A stretch of DNA of 64,000 bases, from positions 372,001 through 436,000 of the forward strand of contig NZ_PKQQ01000001.1 in the NCBI RefSeq assembly GCF_002893095.1, read 5' to 3'. The notes beneath the pieces were generated by a model. The model saw only the letters and a program-made list of their open reading frames with translations. It was not told the DNA's origin and did not search any database. The position numbers and the translations under genes were made by a program. Origin of the DNA: Stenotrophomonas sp. VV52. Its GTDB lineage: Bacteria; Pseudomonadota; Gammaproteobacteria; Xanthomonadales; Xanthomonadaceae. Shown one piece after another: positions 16,791 to 25,594 of this stretch. Within the stretch, counting starts at the first letter, position 1. The number at the start of each line of letters is the position of its first letter.

Positions 16791-18308
16791 GTGACATCGA
16801 TCAAGCAGGAAGACCTCATCCAGTCCATCGCCGACGCGCTGCAGTACATCTCGTACTACCACCCGGTCGACTACATCAAGAGCCTCACCGCCGCCTACGA
16901 GCGCGAAGAGTCGCCGGCCGCGAAGGAAGCGATGGCCCAGATCCTGATCAATTCGCGGATGTGCGCCGAGGGCCACCGTCCGATCTGCCAGGACACCGGC
17001 ATCGTCACCGTGTTCCTGGAAATCGGCATGAACGTCCGCTGGGACGACGCCACCATGGGCGTGGAAGACATGGCCAATGAAGGCGTGCGCCGCGCCTACA
17101 ACCACCCGGACAACAAGCTGCGCGCCTCGGTGCTGGCCGACCCGGCCGGCAAGCGCGTCAACACCAAGGACAACACCCCGGGCGTGGTCAACGTCAAGGT
17201 GGTGCCCGGCAACCACGTCGAGGTGGTCGTCGCCGCCAAGGGTGGCGGTTCCGAAGCCAAGAGCAAATTCGCCATGCTCAACCCGTCCGACTCCATCGTC
17301 GACTGGGTGCTAAAGACCGTGCCGACCATGGGCGCCGGCTGGTGCCCGCCGGGCATGCTTGGCATCGGCATCGGCGGCACCGCCGAAAAGGCGATGCTGC
17401 TGGCCAAGGAATCGCTGATGGAGCCGATCGACATCAACGAACTCAAGGCGCGCGGCGCCTCCAACCGCGCCGAGGAACTGCGCCTGGAGCTGTACGACAA
17501 GGTCAACGCGCTGGGCATCGGTGCGCAGGGCCTGGGCGGCCTGACCACGGTGCTGGACATCAAGGTCAAGGACTTCCCGACCCACGCCGCCAACCTGCCG
17601 GTGGCGATGATCCCCAACTGCGCGGCCACCCGCCACGCCCACTTCACCCTGGACGGCAGCGGCCCGGTGATGCTGGACCCGCCGTCGCTGGAAGACTGGC
17701 CGCAGATCACCTACGACGCCTCCAAGGGCACCCGGGTCGACCTGGACACCATCACCCCGGAAGACGTGGCCAGCTGGAAGCCGGGCCAGACCCTGCTGCT
17801 CAACGGCAAGCTGCTCACCGGCCGCGATGCCGCGCACAAGCGCATGGTCGACATGCTCAACAAGGGCGAGCCGCTGCCGGTCGACCTGAAGGGGCGCTTC
17901 ATCTATTACGTGGGCCCGGTCGATCCGGTGCGCGACGAAGTGGTGGGCCCGGCCGGTCCGACCACCGCCACCCGCATGGACAAGTTCACCCGCCAGGTGC
18001 TGGAACAGACCGGCCTGCTCGGCATGGTCGGCAAAGCCGAACGCGGCCCGGCCGCGATCGAGGCGATCCGCGACAACAAGTCGGCCTACCTGATGGCGGT
18101 CGGCGGTTCGGCTTATCTGGTCTCCAAGGCGATCAAGGCGGCCAAGGTGGTGGGTTTCGCCGACCTCGGCATGGAAGCGATCTACGAATTCACCGTGCAG
18201 GACATGCCGGTGACCGTGGCGGTCGATTCCACCGGCGAATCGGTGCACATCACCGGCCCGCGCGAGTGGCAGGCCCGTATCGGCGCCATTCCGGTGGTCG
18301 TGGCCTGA
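16791..18308 (+). CDS. fumA: fumarate hydratase, class I (Fe-S)
   Basis: The 505-aa enzyme interconverts fumarate and malate with a labile [4Fe-4S] cluster. The N-terminal alpha region contains GHRPICQDTG with a cluster cysteine (Cys66), followed by MIPNCAATRH and the C-terminal beta domain (YYVGPVDPVRDEVVGPAGPTTATRMDKFT), all diagnostic of class I fumarases of the FumA/FumB type. The start is a GTG at 16791. A stable class II enzyme is encoded at 43729-45144, so the cell can switch under iron limitation or oxidative stress. Confidence 0.95.
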   Translation: MTSIKQEDLIQSIADALQYISYYHPVDYIKSLTAAYEREESPAAKEAMAQILINSRMCAEGHRPICQDTGIVTVFLEIGMNVRWDDATMGVEDMANEGVRRAYNHPDNKLRASVLADPAGKRVNTKDNTPGVVNVKVVPGNHVEVVVAAKGGGSEAKSKFAMLNPSDSIVDWVLKTVPTMGAGWCPPGMLGIGIGGTAEKAMLLAKESLMEPIDINELKARGASNRAEELRLELYDKVNALGIGAQGLGGLTTVLDIKVKDFPTHAANLPVAMIPNCAATRHAHFTLDGSGPVMLDPPSLEDWPQITYDASKGTRVDLDTITPEDVASWKPGQTLLLNGKLLTGRDAAHKRMVDMLNKGEPLPVDLKGRFIYYVGPVDPVRDEVVGPAGPTTATRMDKFTRQVLEQTGLLGMVGKAERGPAAIEAIRDNKSAYLMAVGGSAYLVSKAIKAAKVVGFADLGMEAIYEFTVQDMPVTVAVDSTGESVHITGPREWQARIGAIPVVVA

Positions 18309-18372
18309 GGTCCGCCCTGCGGAGCGTTGCGGCGCAGGCATAATCGGGGTTTCCCGACTGCAGGCGCCGCAC

Positions 18373-19008
18373 ATGGCCACCACGCTGTATGGATCGTCCA
18401 GCACCGCCTCGCTGGTGGTGCATTGGCTGTTGATCGAGCTGGGCATCGAGCACGTACTGGTGCTGCTGGATTTCGATACGCGCGAGCAGAAGGGCGCCGA
18501 TTACCTGGCGCTCAATCCGGCCGGGCGGGTGCCGACCCTGGTCATCGATGGGCAGGTATTCACCGAAGCGGCGGCAATCGCCCTGCACCTGGCCGACCTG
18601 CACCCGCAGGCCGGGCTGCTGCCGGCACCGGGGACGCCGGAACGCGGCCAGGCCTATCGCTGGATGTTCTGGTGCGCCAATACGCTGCAGCCGGCATACC
18701 GGGCGTGGTTCTACGCCAGTGAGCCGGCCGGCGAGGCCAATACCGAGGCCACCCGTGCCATGGCCCGACAACAGCTCGAGGCGGCCTGGCAGCAGATGGC
18801 CGAGCACCTTGAGAACAACGGCCCGTACGTGCTGGGCGAGCGCCTGAGCGTGGTCGATTTCATGTTGGTGATGCTGATGCGCTGGTCGCGCAACATGCCG
18901 CGACCGAGCGATTCGTGGCCGGTGTTGAAGGCATTTGCGGACCACATGAAGGCGCGGTCGGCCTTCGCCGAGGTGTATCGGCGCGAGGGGATCAGCGACT
19001 GGACATAA
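18373..19008 (+). CDS. glutathione S-transferase family protein
   Basis: The 211-aa protein has an N-terminal thioredoxin-like domain (LYGSSSTASLVVHWLLIE, LNPAGRVPTLVIDGQVFTEAAAIALHLAD) containing the cis-proline VPTL and the glutathione-binding glutamate-alanine motif (TEAAAI). An all-helical C-terminal domain carries LSVVDFMLVML, the N-capping motif of GSTs. The first serine cluster probably provides the catalytic Ser. Substrate is unknown. Confidence 0.9.
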   Translation: MATTLYGSSSTASLVVHWLLIELGIEHVLVLLDFDTREQKGADYLALNPAGRVPTLVIDGQVFTEAAAIALHLADLHPQAGLLPAPGTPERGQAYRWMFWCANTLQPAYRAWFYASEPAGEANTEATRAMARQQLEAAWQQMAEHLENNGPYVLGERLSVVDFMLVMLMRWSRNMPRPSDSWPVLKAFADHMKARSAFAEVYRREGISDWT

Positions 19009-19133
19009 TCACCCGGTAGAGCCACGCCGCGCCGTCTGACCACCGTGCGCCATTTCGATGAACGCGTCGCCACGCGCCCGGGTTGTGCCGCATCGACACG
19101 GGATGCGGATTGTTGCGTGGCTGCACCGTAACC

Positions 19134-20291
19134 TCAATACCACTCCAGCAACGACACACCCACGCCCACGTACGTGGCCTTGTGGTTGTAATCGATCATG
19201 CTCTCGCCATACCCGTCGAAGACCTGCACGTGCCCACGCAGCAGGTTGCTGATCGGGAACCCGTAATCCAGCTGCAGCGCGCCATGCGAGCGGTCGCCGC
19301 CGCGCAGCGAATGCCGCGCCATCAGCGAGACTTCGTGGCCGTTGCGGTTCCAGGTCAGGGTCGCGTCGCCGCGGCCCATGTAATCCTCGATATCCGGGTT
19401 GTTGTCGTCTTCGCGGTCTTCCGGCAGGCGGTACCACGGGCGCAGCACCAGCGCCCAGTTCTCGCGGTCCAGGCCGATGGTGGCGATCACCCGGTTCCAG
19501 CTGCGCGACAACGGATCGGCGCGGCCGTTGGACATGTGGGTCAGGCTGAGCCCGCTCATGCGCCCGCGCCAGCCACCGATGGAGTAGCCGTTGCGGAACA
19601 TCATCATGATTTCCGGCTCGTAGTTGGTTTCGCGGAACGGGCGCGAGTTGTCGGCGTTGTAGGCCTGCCAGCGCGAACTCTGGGTATACCCGGCCCAGAT
19701 GTCCCCGTTGTCCCCGAACACGTTCTCCCACACCTTGGTCTTGAAGCTCAGCTGGAACTTCAGCTCGTTGCTGTCCAGCTGCTGCGGCGTGGTCACCGTG
19801 TTGTCCGGATTCGGCGACTGCGGCATCTGGTTCTTGTCGCTGGTCCAGAACGCCGGCAGCAGGTACACCGGCTTGTAGGCCCGCAGCTGGAAGGCGCCCA
19901 GCTTGGAGTCCTGCGCCAGCTCCCAGCGGCTGTCCAGCAGCGAGCCCTTGCCGGCGTTGGCCAGCGCAGCGTTATGGCCGTCGTTCTTGAAGACTTCGCC
20001 CACCCGCTGCTTGACCCGCTCGGTGGCCGGAGCGTCGGGCGTGCGCGCCGCCGCGCGTTCCTCGCGCCGTTCCTGCTTGGCTGCGATCGCGGCTGCGTCG
20101 GCGGCCTGGGTGGTTTCCGCGGTCGGCCGGAACAGTTTGTCGTAGCAGGCCAGGCGCGCCGCGTCGGTGCTCACCTGCGAACAGGCCTCGGGCGAGGCCG
20201 GAGTCGGCGAGGCCTCCTGTGCGGCCACGGGCAGGCTCGCGGTTGCCAGGGCCAGGGCGGAGAACAGGGCCGAACGGGGGCGGTGGGTCAT
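19134..20291 (-). CDS. pldA: outer-membrane phospholipase A1 (OMPLA)
   Basis: The 385-aa precursor begins with a signal peptide (residues 1-24, PVAAQ). A ~90-residue low-complexity periplasmic segment containing ACYDKLF follows, then the OMPLA barrel. The catalytic triad fits His252, Ser254 (LTHMSNG) and Asn266 (SRSWNR), matching E. coli His142, Ser144 and Asn156. The C-terminus ends in aromatic Trp-Tyr as in barrel proteins. The family degrades phospholipids that reach the outer leaflet. The N-terminal extension is longer than in E. coli PldA (289 aa). Confidence 0.93.
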   Translation of the reverse strand: MTHRPRSALFSALALATASLPVAAQEASPTPASPEACSQVSTDAARLACYDKLFRPTAETTQAADAAAIAAKQERREERAAARTPDAPATERVKQRVGEVFKNDGHNAALANAGKGSLLDSRWELAQDSKLGAFQLRAYKPVYLLPAFWTSDKNQMPQSPNPDNTVTTPQQLDSNELKFQLSFKTKVWENVFGDNGDIWAGYTQSSRWQAYNADNSRPFRETNYEPEIMMMFRNGYSIGGWRGRMSGLSLTHMSNGRADPLSRSWNRVIATIGLDRENWALVLRPWYRLPEDREDDNNPDIEDYMGRGDATLTWNRNGHEVSLMARHSLRGGDRSHGALQLDYGFPISNLLRGHVQVFDGYGESMIDYNHKATYVGVGVSLLEWY

Positions 20292-20435
20292 GGGGACTGG
20301 CCGATGAATGAGGGGAGAGCCGGAACAGTGTGGCGGCTGCCCCGGATTCCCGCCAGCGCACGAAACGACGCGCGTGACGGTTTCAGCGCGTTTATGCCGG
20401 TGCCCCCCGTGCGCGCGGCGTGAAGTCGCCGCACA

Positions 20436-20921
20436 TCAGAACCACCAGGCAAACGCGAAGATGCCCAGCATCGTGATCACCAGCGCCAGCTTCAGCGCAA
20501 GCCCGAGCAGGATTCCCAGCCAGGTGGCCAGCCCGACCCTGGTCGAGCGGCCGAGTTCGCGGGTATGCCAGTACTCGCCGAGCAGGGCGCCGGCCAGCGG
20601 GCCGACGAACAGCCCGATCGGCATGAAGAACAGTCCGACGATGCTGCCGATGAAGGTCCCCCATAGCGCCTTGCTGCTGGCGCCGACCCGCTTGGCGCCC
20701 ACCATGGTGGCGATCACGTCCACCGCGAACGAGGCCAGGGTCAGCAGGCCCAGCACCGTCAGCGGCACCCAGCCCACATGCACGAAGCCGTCGCCCCAGG
20801 CCGCGACCAGCAGCCCGGTGAACACCAGCGGGATGCCGGGCAGGGCAGGCAGCACGATGCCGGCGATGCCCACCAGGACCAGCAGCACCGCGATCAGGTA
20901 AAAGATGAATGAAGGGTCCAT
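20436..20921 (-). CDS. DUF456 family membrane protein
   Basis: The 161-aa protein consists of four to five hydrophobic segments with the conserved DUF456 features: VGIAGIVLPALPGIPLVF near the N-terminus, and GTFIGSIVGLFFMPIGLFVGPLAGALLGEY, whose glycine spacing resembles a glycine-zipper pair. Function of the family is unknown. It is transcribed away from the cold-shock gene leader. Confidence 0.88.
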   Translation of the reverse strand: MDPSFIFYLIAVLLVLVGIAGIVLPALPGIPLVFTGLLVAAWGDGFVHVGWVPLTVLGLLTLASFAVDVIATMVGAKRVGASSKALWGTFIGSIVGLFFMPIGLFVGPLAGALLGEYWHTRELGRSTRVGLATWLGILLGLALKLALVITMLGIFAFAWWF

Positions 20922-21157
20922 GCTGTGCCGTATGTTTGCCGAATTTGGGTTGACATTTGTGGAATATGCCAGTTGCTTTTTGATTTTGCCCGGGTTAAGT
21001 TGCAGGCGCTGAGCTTGGCAAGGTCACCGTGGATCGTGGCCTGATGATGGTAGGTCTTCCAGATCCGCTCCATCGATGCACCTCGCTTCCCCCTTGCTGT
21101 CAGCCGCCCGCAAAGGCGTATCCAACGACAAAGCAGAGATACCAGGGAGTAAGTGAG

Positions 21158-21367
21158 ATGGCTGATCGTGAGCAGGGTACTGTGAAGTGGTTCAATGACG
21201 CCAAGGGCTTTGGCTTCATCAGCCGCCAGAACGGTGAAGATGTATTCGTGCACTTCCGCGCGATTGAAACCCAGGGTTTCAAGAGCCTCAAGGAAGGCCA
21301 GTCGGTGAGCTTCGAAGTCGTGCAGGGCCAGAAGGGCCTGCAGGCCGACAAGGTCCAGCCGGTCTGA
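21158..21367 (+). CDS. cold-shock domain protein (CspA family)
   Basis: The 69-aa protein is a single OB-fold cold-shock domain with RNP1 KGFGFI and RNP2 DVFVHF intact ([20 protein letters not shown]). Such proteins bind single-stranded RNA and DNA and melt secondary structure. GGGAG precedes the ATG. A perfect TTGACA hexamer at 20950-20955 lies about 200 bp upstream; the matching -10 is poor, but a promoter there would give the long 5' leader typical of cspA mRNAs. A strong terminator follows. Confidence 0.95.
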   Translation: MADREQGTVKWFNDAKGFGFISRQNGEDVFVHFRAIETQGFKSLKEGQSVSFEVVQGQKGLQADKVQPV

Positions 21368-21397
21368 TCCGGCCGGCCACCGCGCACGCGTGGTAAC

Positions 21398-21430
21398 GAA
21401 GAAGGCCCGCGCAAGCGGGCCTTCTTCTTT
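21398..21430 (+). terminator. Rho-independent terminator of the cold-shock gene
   Basis: A 13-bp perfect stem (21398-21410 with 21415-21427) with GCAA tetraloop is followed by TTT. GCAA is a stable GNRA loop. It may also affect the converging glycine-zipper gene ending at 21455. Confidence 0.93.
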
Positions 21431-21454
21431 CCAGCAGGGGCCGGACGCCAGGCC

Positions 21455-21949
21455 TCAGCGGATGACCACCCGGCCGTTGACCACGCGCACGTAGGTGTTC
21501 TCGCGGATCCCGCCCAGGTCGCGCTGGTTGACCACCACGGTGCGGCCGTCGTCCATGCGCACGGTGATGTCGAAGGTGTCGCTGGTGACGTTCTTCTGGA
21601 TCTGGTTGCCGGCCAACGCGCCACCCACGGCGCCTGCAGCGGCGGCGACGTTCTGGTTGCCCTTGCTGCCGCCGGTGTGGTCGGAGATCTCATGGCCGGC
21701 CACCGCGCCCACGATGCCGCCCAGGATCGCACCGGTCGCGCTCGGCGCGCTGCGGCCCGAGGCTACCTGGTTGATCCGGGTCACGATGCCGCAGTCGGCG
21801 CAGCGGTTGGTGTTGTAGTTGCCACCGTTGTTGTAGCCGCTGTTGTTGTAACCGCTGTTGTAGCCGCCCCCGCCATAGCCGGGCGAGGTGGCGCAGCCGG
21901 CCAGGCCGAGGGTCGCGATGGCAGCTGCAGCAATGAGTTGGATCTTCAT
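21455..21949 (-). CDS. glycine-zipper outer-membrane lipoprotein (17 kDa antigen/SlyB-like)
   Basis: The 164-aa precursor has a lipobox (LGLAGC, Cys19), a Gly/Tyr/Asn-rich segment with repeated YNNSGYNNGG, a CADC pair, and a glycine-zipper 2TM stretch (ATGAILGGIVGAVAGHEI, then AAGAVGGALAGNQI). A C-terminal strand region ending VVNGRVVIR follows. Proteins of this family sit in the outer membrane and influence envelope integrity. The ATG at 21949 has GGAG upstream, so the longer in-frame start at 21973 is less likely. Confidence 0.85.
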   Translation of the reverse strand: MKIQLIAAAAIATLGLAGCATSPGYGGGGYNSGYNNSGYNNGGNYNTNRCADCGIVTRINQVASGRSAPSATGAILGGIVGAVAGHEISDHTGGSKGNQNVAAAAGAVGGALAGNQIQKNVTSDTFDITVRMDDGRTVVVNQRDLGGIRENTYVRVVNGRVVIR

Positions 21950-22044
21950 GGTGGTACTCCGTGTGGGTCGCATGGCGCCGATCCTGTCGGGTCCTGCGTG
22001 AACAGGGCGCCAATCCGACCCTCACATCGTGGCTGGCAGATGAA

Positions 22045-22476
22045 TCAGCGGAAATCCTGGTGGCAGGCCTGGCAGTTGGTCTTGATCTTCTCCACCAGCG
22101 TGCCCATCGCCGCGCAGTCGGTGGGCGGGCTCGCCAAGGCAGTGTTGAGGGTCGCGCGCAGGCCACTGGCGTGCTGCTGGAACTGCGCGTTGTCGCGCAT
22201 GTCCGGGAAGGCGATGTCCATGTCGTTGGAGAGCGAACGCAGCGTCTGCAGGCGCGGCACGCTGTCGGCCAGGCTGCAGCGGTTCTGCGCCTGCGCGTCG
22301 CCGAGCAGGTCGACCTGGCGCTGCATCACGTGCATCAGGCTGTCCGGGAACGGGTCCTGCCGCGCCTGGATCGCACGCGAGACCATCACCGTGGCGACGA
22401 TGCCCACGATCAGGCCCAGCCCGGCGACGAACAGGTAGCGGTAGGCGGCAGACGGGCGGCGGGTGGGGGTGTTCAT
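22045..22476 (-). CDS. membrane-anchored protein with single C-terminal haem-binding CxxCH
   Basis: The 143-aa protein has one N-terminal membrane helix (YLFVAGLGLIVGIVATVMV) and a helical periplasmic domain ending CQACHQDFR (Cys135, Cys138, His139), a c-type haem attachment site. A C-terminal CxxCH in a four-helix protein is the layout of class II cytochromes (cytochrome c' / c556). The low-spin or high-spin state cannot be told. It is read divergently from tcdA. Confidence 0.8.
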   Translation of the reverse strand: MNTPTRRPSAAYRYLFVAGLGLIVGIVATVMVSRAIQARQDPFPDSLMHVMQRQVDLLGDAQAQNRCSLADSVPRLQTLRSLSNDMDIAFPDMRDNAQFQQHASGLRATLNTALASPPTDCAAMGTLVEKIKTNCQACHQDFR

Positions 22477-22559
22477 GGCGTGGCGTCCTTGTGGGTGGCT
22501 CGCTGCATCCTACCCGCCGCGCAGGGCGGCCGTACATCGCCGACCCCGGGCCGTCTAAA

Positions 22560-23369
22560 ATGGACGCCATGAACGACGTATTGCGCGAACGCTTTGCCGG
22601 AATCGACCGGTTGTATGGGGCAGGCACCGTGGACCAGCTGTCGCGCCGCCGGGTGGCGGTGGTCGGCATGGGCGGGGTCGGCTCGTGGGTGGTGGAAGCG
22701 CTGGCGCGCACGGCGGTGGGCCACCTGACCCTGATCGATGCCGACGACATCTGCGTCTCCAACACCAACCGCCAGCTGCCGGCACTGGCCGGGCAGTACG
22801 GCCGCAACAAGGCCGAGGCGATGGCCGAGCGCTGCCGCGCGATCAACCCGGATATCGAGGTCGATGCGATTGCCGCGTTCCTGACCGTGTCCAACATGGT
22901 CGAACTGCTCGACCGCGACTTCGACCTGGTGATCGATGCCTGCGACAGCTTCCGGGTCAAGGTGGAAACCATCGCCTGGTGCCGCCGCCGCAAGCTGCCG
23001 ATCCTGACCGTGGGCGCTGCCGGTGGGCGCACCGACCCGACCCTGGTGCGCATTCGTGACGTCTCGCGCACCGAGCACGACGCCATGCTGGCGCTGATCC
23101 GCAAGAAGCTGCGCAGCGACTTCAACTTTCCGAAGAACGCCTCGCGCTACTTCGGCGTGCCGGCGGTGTACTCGCTGGAGAACGTGAAGTACCCGCAGGC
23201 CGATGGGACTGTGTGTGGGGTGCGTCCGCAGTTGGGGGCGGACGCGGCGTTGAAGCTGGATTGTGGGGCGGGCTTGGGGGCGGCGACGCACATCACCGGC
23301 GCGTTCGCGTTCGCGGCGGTGGGGAAGGCGCTGGAGATGTTGCTGAAGAAAAAAACGGTTACGGCGTAA
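22560..23369 (+). CDS. tcdA: tRNA threonylcarbamoyladenosine dehydratase
   Basis: The 269-aa E1-like enzyme cyclises t6A37 to ct6A in tRNAs that read ANN codons. It has the ATP-binding GMGGVGSWVVEAL loop (residues 36-48), LIDADDICVSNTNRQ with the conserved Asn/Arg, DACDSFRVK, and a C-terminal helix with LEMLLKK. A second ATG at 22569 is nine nucleotides downstream; neither has a clear Shine-Dalgarno. Poly-A (AAAAAA) near the 3' end encodes KKK. REPs follow the stop. Confidence 0.92.
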   Translation: MDAMNDVLRERFAGIDRLYGAGTVDQLSRRRVAVVGMGGVGSWVVEALARTAVGHLTLIDADDICVSNTNRQLPALAGQYGRNKAEAMAERCRAINPDIEVDAIAAFLTVSNMVELLDRDFDLVIDACDSFRVKVETIAWCRRRKLPILTVGAAGGRTDPTLVRIRDVSRTEHDAMLALIRKKLRSDFNFPKNASRYFGVPAVYSLENVKYPQADGTVCGVRPQLGADAALKLDCGAGLGAATHITGAFAFAAVGKALEMLLKKKTVTA

Positions 23370-23391
23370 CCGCGCGCTACGTCGTACCCGC

Positions 23392-23460
23392 GTAGCGACA
23401 CGCCGCGCGTGTCCCGCGGGATGCCCGGCACGACGTGGGACACGCATGGCGTGTCGCTAC
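23392..23460. repeat. inverted pair of REP (SMAG-type) palindromes
   Basis: GTAGCGACACGCCGCGCGTG starts at 23392 and its inverse, CACGCATGGCGTGTCGCTAC, ends at 23460. They separate converging tcdA and tatD. The last CTAC contains the TAG stop codon of tatD when read on the minus strand. Confidence 0.87.
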
Positions 23461-24239
23461 GCGAGACCGAACAACCGCCTTGCATTCTCGGTCGTCTGTT
23501 CCGCGATCGCCTCCACCGCCTCACCGCGCAACCCTGCCACTGTCTCAGCAATCACCGTCAACCGCGCCGGCTCATTGCGCTGCCCACGGATGCCCGCATC
23601 CGGCTGGTCCGGCGCGTCCGTTTCCAGTAGCAGCTGCTCCAGCGGCAGCTGCGCCACCACACGATGCAGCTTCTGGGCGCGGTCGTAGGTCAACGGGCCG
23701 CCCAGGCCGACCAGGAAGCCCAGCTTGTGCAGCTGCGCAGCCTGCTCCGGGCTGCCCGGGAAGCTGTGGATCACCCCGCGCAACCCGCCTACCTGTTTGA
23801 TTGCGGCAATTACCGCATCCACGGCGCGGCGCGCATGCACGATCACCGGCAGGTCGAACTCGCGCGCGATGCGCAGCTGCCCGTCGAAGTAGAACTGCTG
23901 CTGCTCGGCATCCAGGCCGTCCACGTAGAAGTCCAGCCCGCACTCACCCACCGCACAGGGTTTCTCGCGGACGATCCACTCGCGCAGCTGGTCCAGGTGC
24001 TCTGGCCGGTGCTGGTCCAGGAACATCGGGTGCAGGCCATAGGCCGGGTGCAGGCCATAGGCCGGGTACAGGCCCTCGGCCATCCGGGCGGTTTCGCGCA
24101 GCTTGGGCCAGCTGGCGGCGGTCACCGCCGGCAGTACCTGCGCGTGGACGCCCGCGGCCTGCGCGCGCGAAATGACCTGCGCGCGGTCCGCGTCGAATTC
24201 GTCGGCGTCCAGATGGCAGTGGCTGTCAAACAGGTTCAC
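23457..24239 (-). CDS. TatD-family metal-dependent hydrolase (DNase-like)
   Basis: The 260-aa TIM-barrel hydrolase starts with GTG at 24239. Metal ligands are visible in DSHCHLD (His7, His9), GECGLDFY (Glu), IVHARRA (His), HSFPGS (His) and LETDAPD (Asp). The family includes 3'-5' DNA exonucleases. Its GTG overlaps the stop of the upstream small membrane protein gene by 4 nt (GTGA), so translation is probably coupled. A 6-residue tandem duplication (AYGLHP twice, residues 60-71) sits in a conserved strand-loop. The stop codon lies in a REP element. Confidence 0.9.
   Translation of the reverse strand: MNLFDSHCHLDADEFDADRAQVISRAQAAGVHAQVLPAVTAASWPKLRETARMAEGLYPAYGLHPAYGLHPMFLDQHRPEHLDQLREWIVREKPCAVGECGLDFYVDGLDAEQQQFYFDGQLRIAREFDLPVIVHARRAVDAVIAAIKQVGGLRGVIHSFPGSPEQAAQLHKLGFLVGLGGPLTYDRAQKLHRVVAQLPLEQLLLETDAPDQPDAGIRGQRNEPARLTVIAETVAGLRGEAVEAIAEQTTENARRLFGLA
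24028..24063. repeat. perfect 18-bp tandem duplication inside tatD-like gene
   Basis: The 18-bp unit GGGTGCAGGCCATAGGCC is present twice in direct succession, followed by a partial third copy (GGGTACAGGCC). It is in frame and encodes the doubled AYGLHP. Confidence 0.9.
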
Positions 24240-24457
24240 GCGTCGTGGCGGTCCAGGCGCGGGGGCAGGGTATCGCTGCGGCGCTTCCAGTTGGCCAGCA
24301 GCAACGTGCCCAGGCCGAACAGGATCTCGTCCACGAACGGCACCGGGTCGGGAATGAACAACGTAATCGCAAACAACGCGGCCGTGACCTTGAACAGCGT
24401 GGGATAACGCAGCTTCTGCGCCCACGACATCACCGGCAGCAGCAGGGGACCCGGCAT
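24236..24457 (-). CDS. small DUF6116-like membrane protein
   Basis: The 73-aa protein has a hydrophobic stretch (LFKVTAALFAITLFIP), the conserved DPVPFVDEILFGLGTLLLANWK, and a basic tail. The DPVPFVDE-GLGTLLL pattern is that of small inner-membrane proteins widespread in proteobacteria, without known function. The stop codon overlaps the GTG of the tatD-like gene. Confidence 0.75.
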   Translation of the reverse strand: MPGPLLLPVMSWAQKLRYPTLFKVTAALFAITLFIPDPVPFVDEILFGLGTLLLANWKRRSDTLPPRLDRHDA

Positions 24458-24620
24458 TGTGTGACCTCCTCGACAGATGCTGTAAACGCTATCACGAGCC
24501 TCTCTCGCACAGAACCTGAATGGGTTACAGCGGTGTATGCGTCATGTGGAGATACCGTTCAGCAATGGCATGCTGGAATCCGCATCAAGAACGTTGCGGA
24601 TCGTCCGCAGGGAGACGGAA

Positions 24621-25445
24621 ATGAAGAGCACAACTACTACTGCCCTGGTCGCCGCAGGCGCCCTGCTGGTCGGCGGCATCGCCACCGCCGCCTTCATGAA
24701 GAGCGGTACTTCCGCCGACCCGGTCACCGCGAATCCGACCCACCCGACCATCGACACCACGCCGCTGGCCGATGACGCTGCCCGCACCGACGAGCTCGCC
24801 GTGGACAAGGCCGGTCGCCTGGAATACGCCGACGTGGTCAGGGTCGATCCGCTGACCCAGAAGGAAAAGGCCTACGCCACCGTGATCGGCACCGAGCCGG
24901 TGCGCGAGACCTCCACCACCCAGACCCCGCATGAAGTCTGCGAGGATGTGGTGGTGCAGGAGCGCCTGCCCGAGCGCGACGGCAACGTCGGCGGCACCGT
25001 GGCCGGTGCGGTCATCGGCGGCCTGCTCGGCAACCAGGTCGGCGGCGGCAACGGCCGCAAGGCGGCCACCGCGGCCGGCGCCGTCGCTGGCGGCATGATC
25101 GGCAACCAGGTCGACAAGCGCCACGTCGGTGGCCGTGTGGTCAACCGCACCGAGCGCCAGTGCCACACCGAAACGGCGACCTCCGAGTCGAGCAAGGTCA
25201 CCGGCTACAACGTGACCTACCGCAATGAAGACGGCACCACCGGCACCATGCGCATGGCCAGCAAGCCGGGCAACCGCATCGCCATGGGCACCACCAACGC
25301 GGTGACCGGCTACAACGTCACCTACCGCTACGACGGCGTCGAAAAGACGGTCAAGATGGCCAACAAGCCGGCCAGCGACCGCCTGCCGGTGGTGGATGGC
25401 CAGCTGGTCACCCAGACCGCCGCCCTGGATACGACCACCCGGTAA
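24621..25445 (+). CDS. glycine-zipper 2TM envelope protein (YcfJ-like)
   Basis: The 274-aa protein has an N-terminal membrane helix (ALVAAGALLVGGIATAAFM) and a central glycine zipper (GGTVAGAVIGGLLGNQVGGGNGRKAATAAGAVAGGMIGNQV is its span, about residues 130-175). Two copies of a TGYNVTYR motif follow. This order is that of YcfJ-like proteins. GGAGACGGAA precedes the ATG. The duplicated VTGYNVTYR suggests an internal repeat of a small beta unit. A terminator follows. The cellular role is unknown, likely envelope-associated. Confidence 0.8.
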   Translation: MKSTTTTALVAAGALLVGGIATAAFMKSGTSADPVTANPTHPTIDTTPLADDAARTDELAVDKAGRLEYADVVRVDPLTQKEKAYATVIGTEPVRETSTTQTPHEVCEDVVVQERLPERDGNVGGTVAGAVIGGLLGNQVGGGNGRKAATAAGAVAGGMIGNQVDKRHVGGRVVNRTERQCHTETATSESSKVTGYNVTYRNEDGTTGTMRMASKPGNRIAMGTTNAVTGYNVTYRYDGVEKTVKMANKPASDRLPVVDGQLVTQTAALDTTTR

Positions 25446-25470
25446 CGGCGGCCGGGCAAACGAAACACCC

Positions 25471-25506
25471 CGCAACAGGCCGGCACATCGCCGGCCTGTT
25501 GCGTTT
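25471..25506 (+). terminator. Rho-independent terminator
   Basis: A 14-bp perfect stem (25471-25484 with 25490-25503), loop ACATC, is followed by TTT. It ends the glycine-zipper gene transcript. Confidence 0.9.
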
Positions 25507-25594
25507 CCGCATGCTGCACCCGCGCTTGGCAACCCGCACCGCTTGCCGCCATGCTCGCCCGGTCCGTCCGTTCGGCTCAGCTGGAGGGTAGTGC

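Noticed and set aside
19016..19043. REP-like sequence beginning GTAGAGCCACGCCGCG after the GST gene
   Set aside because: Only the head matches; the arms do not pair well, so it is at best a decayed copy and was not listed.
20950..20978. Confident promoter call for the cold-shock gene
   Set aside because: The -35 is perfect but the hexamer at the right distance (TTGCTT) is a poor -10, so it is mentioned only as a possibility.
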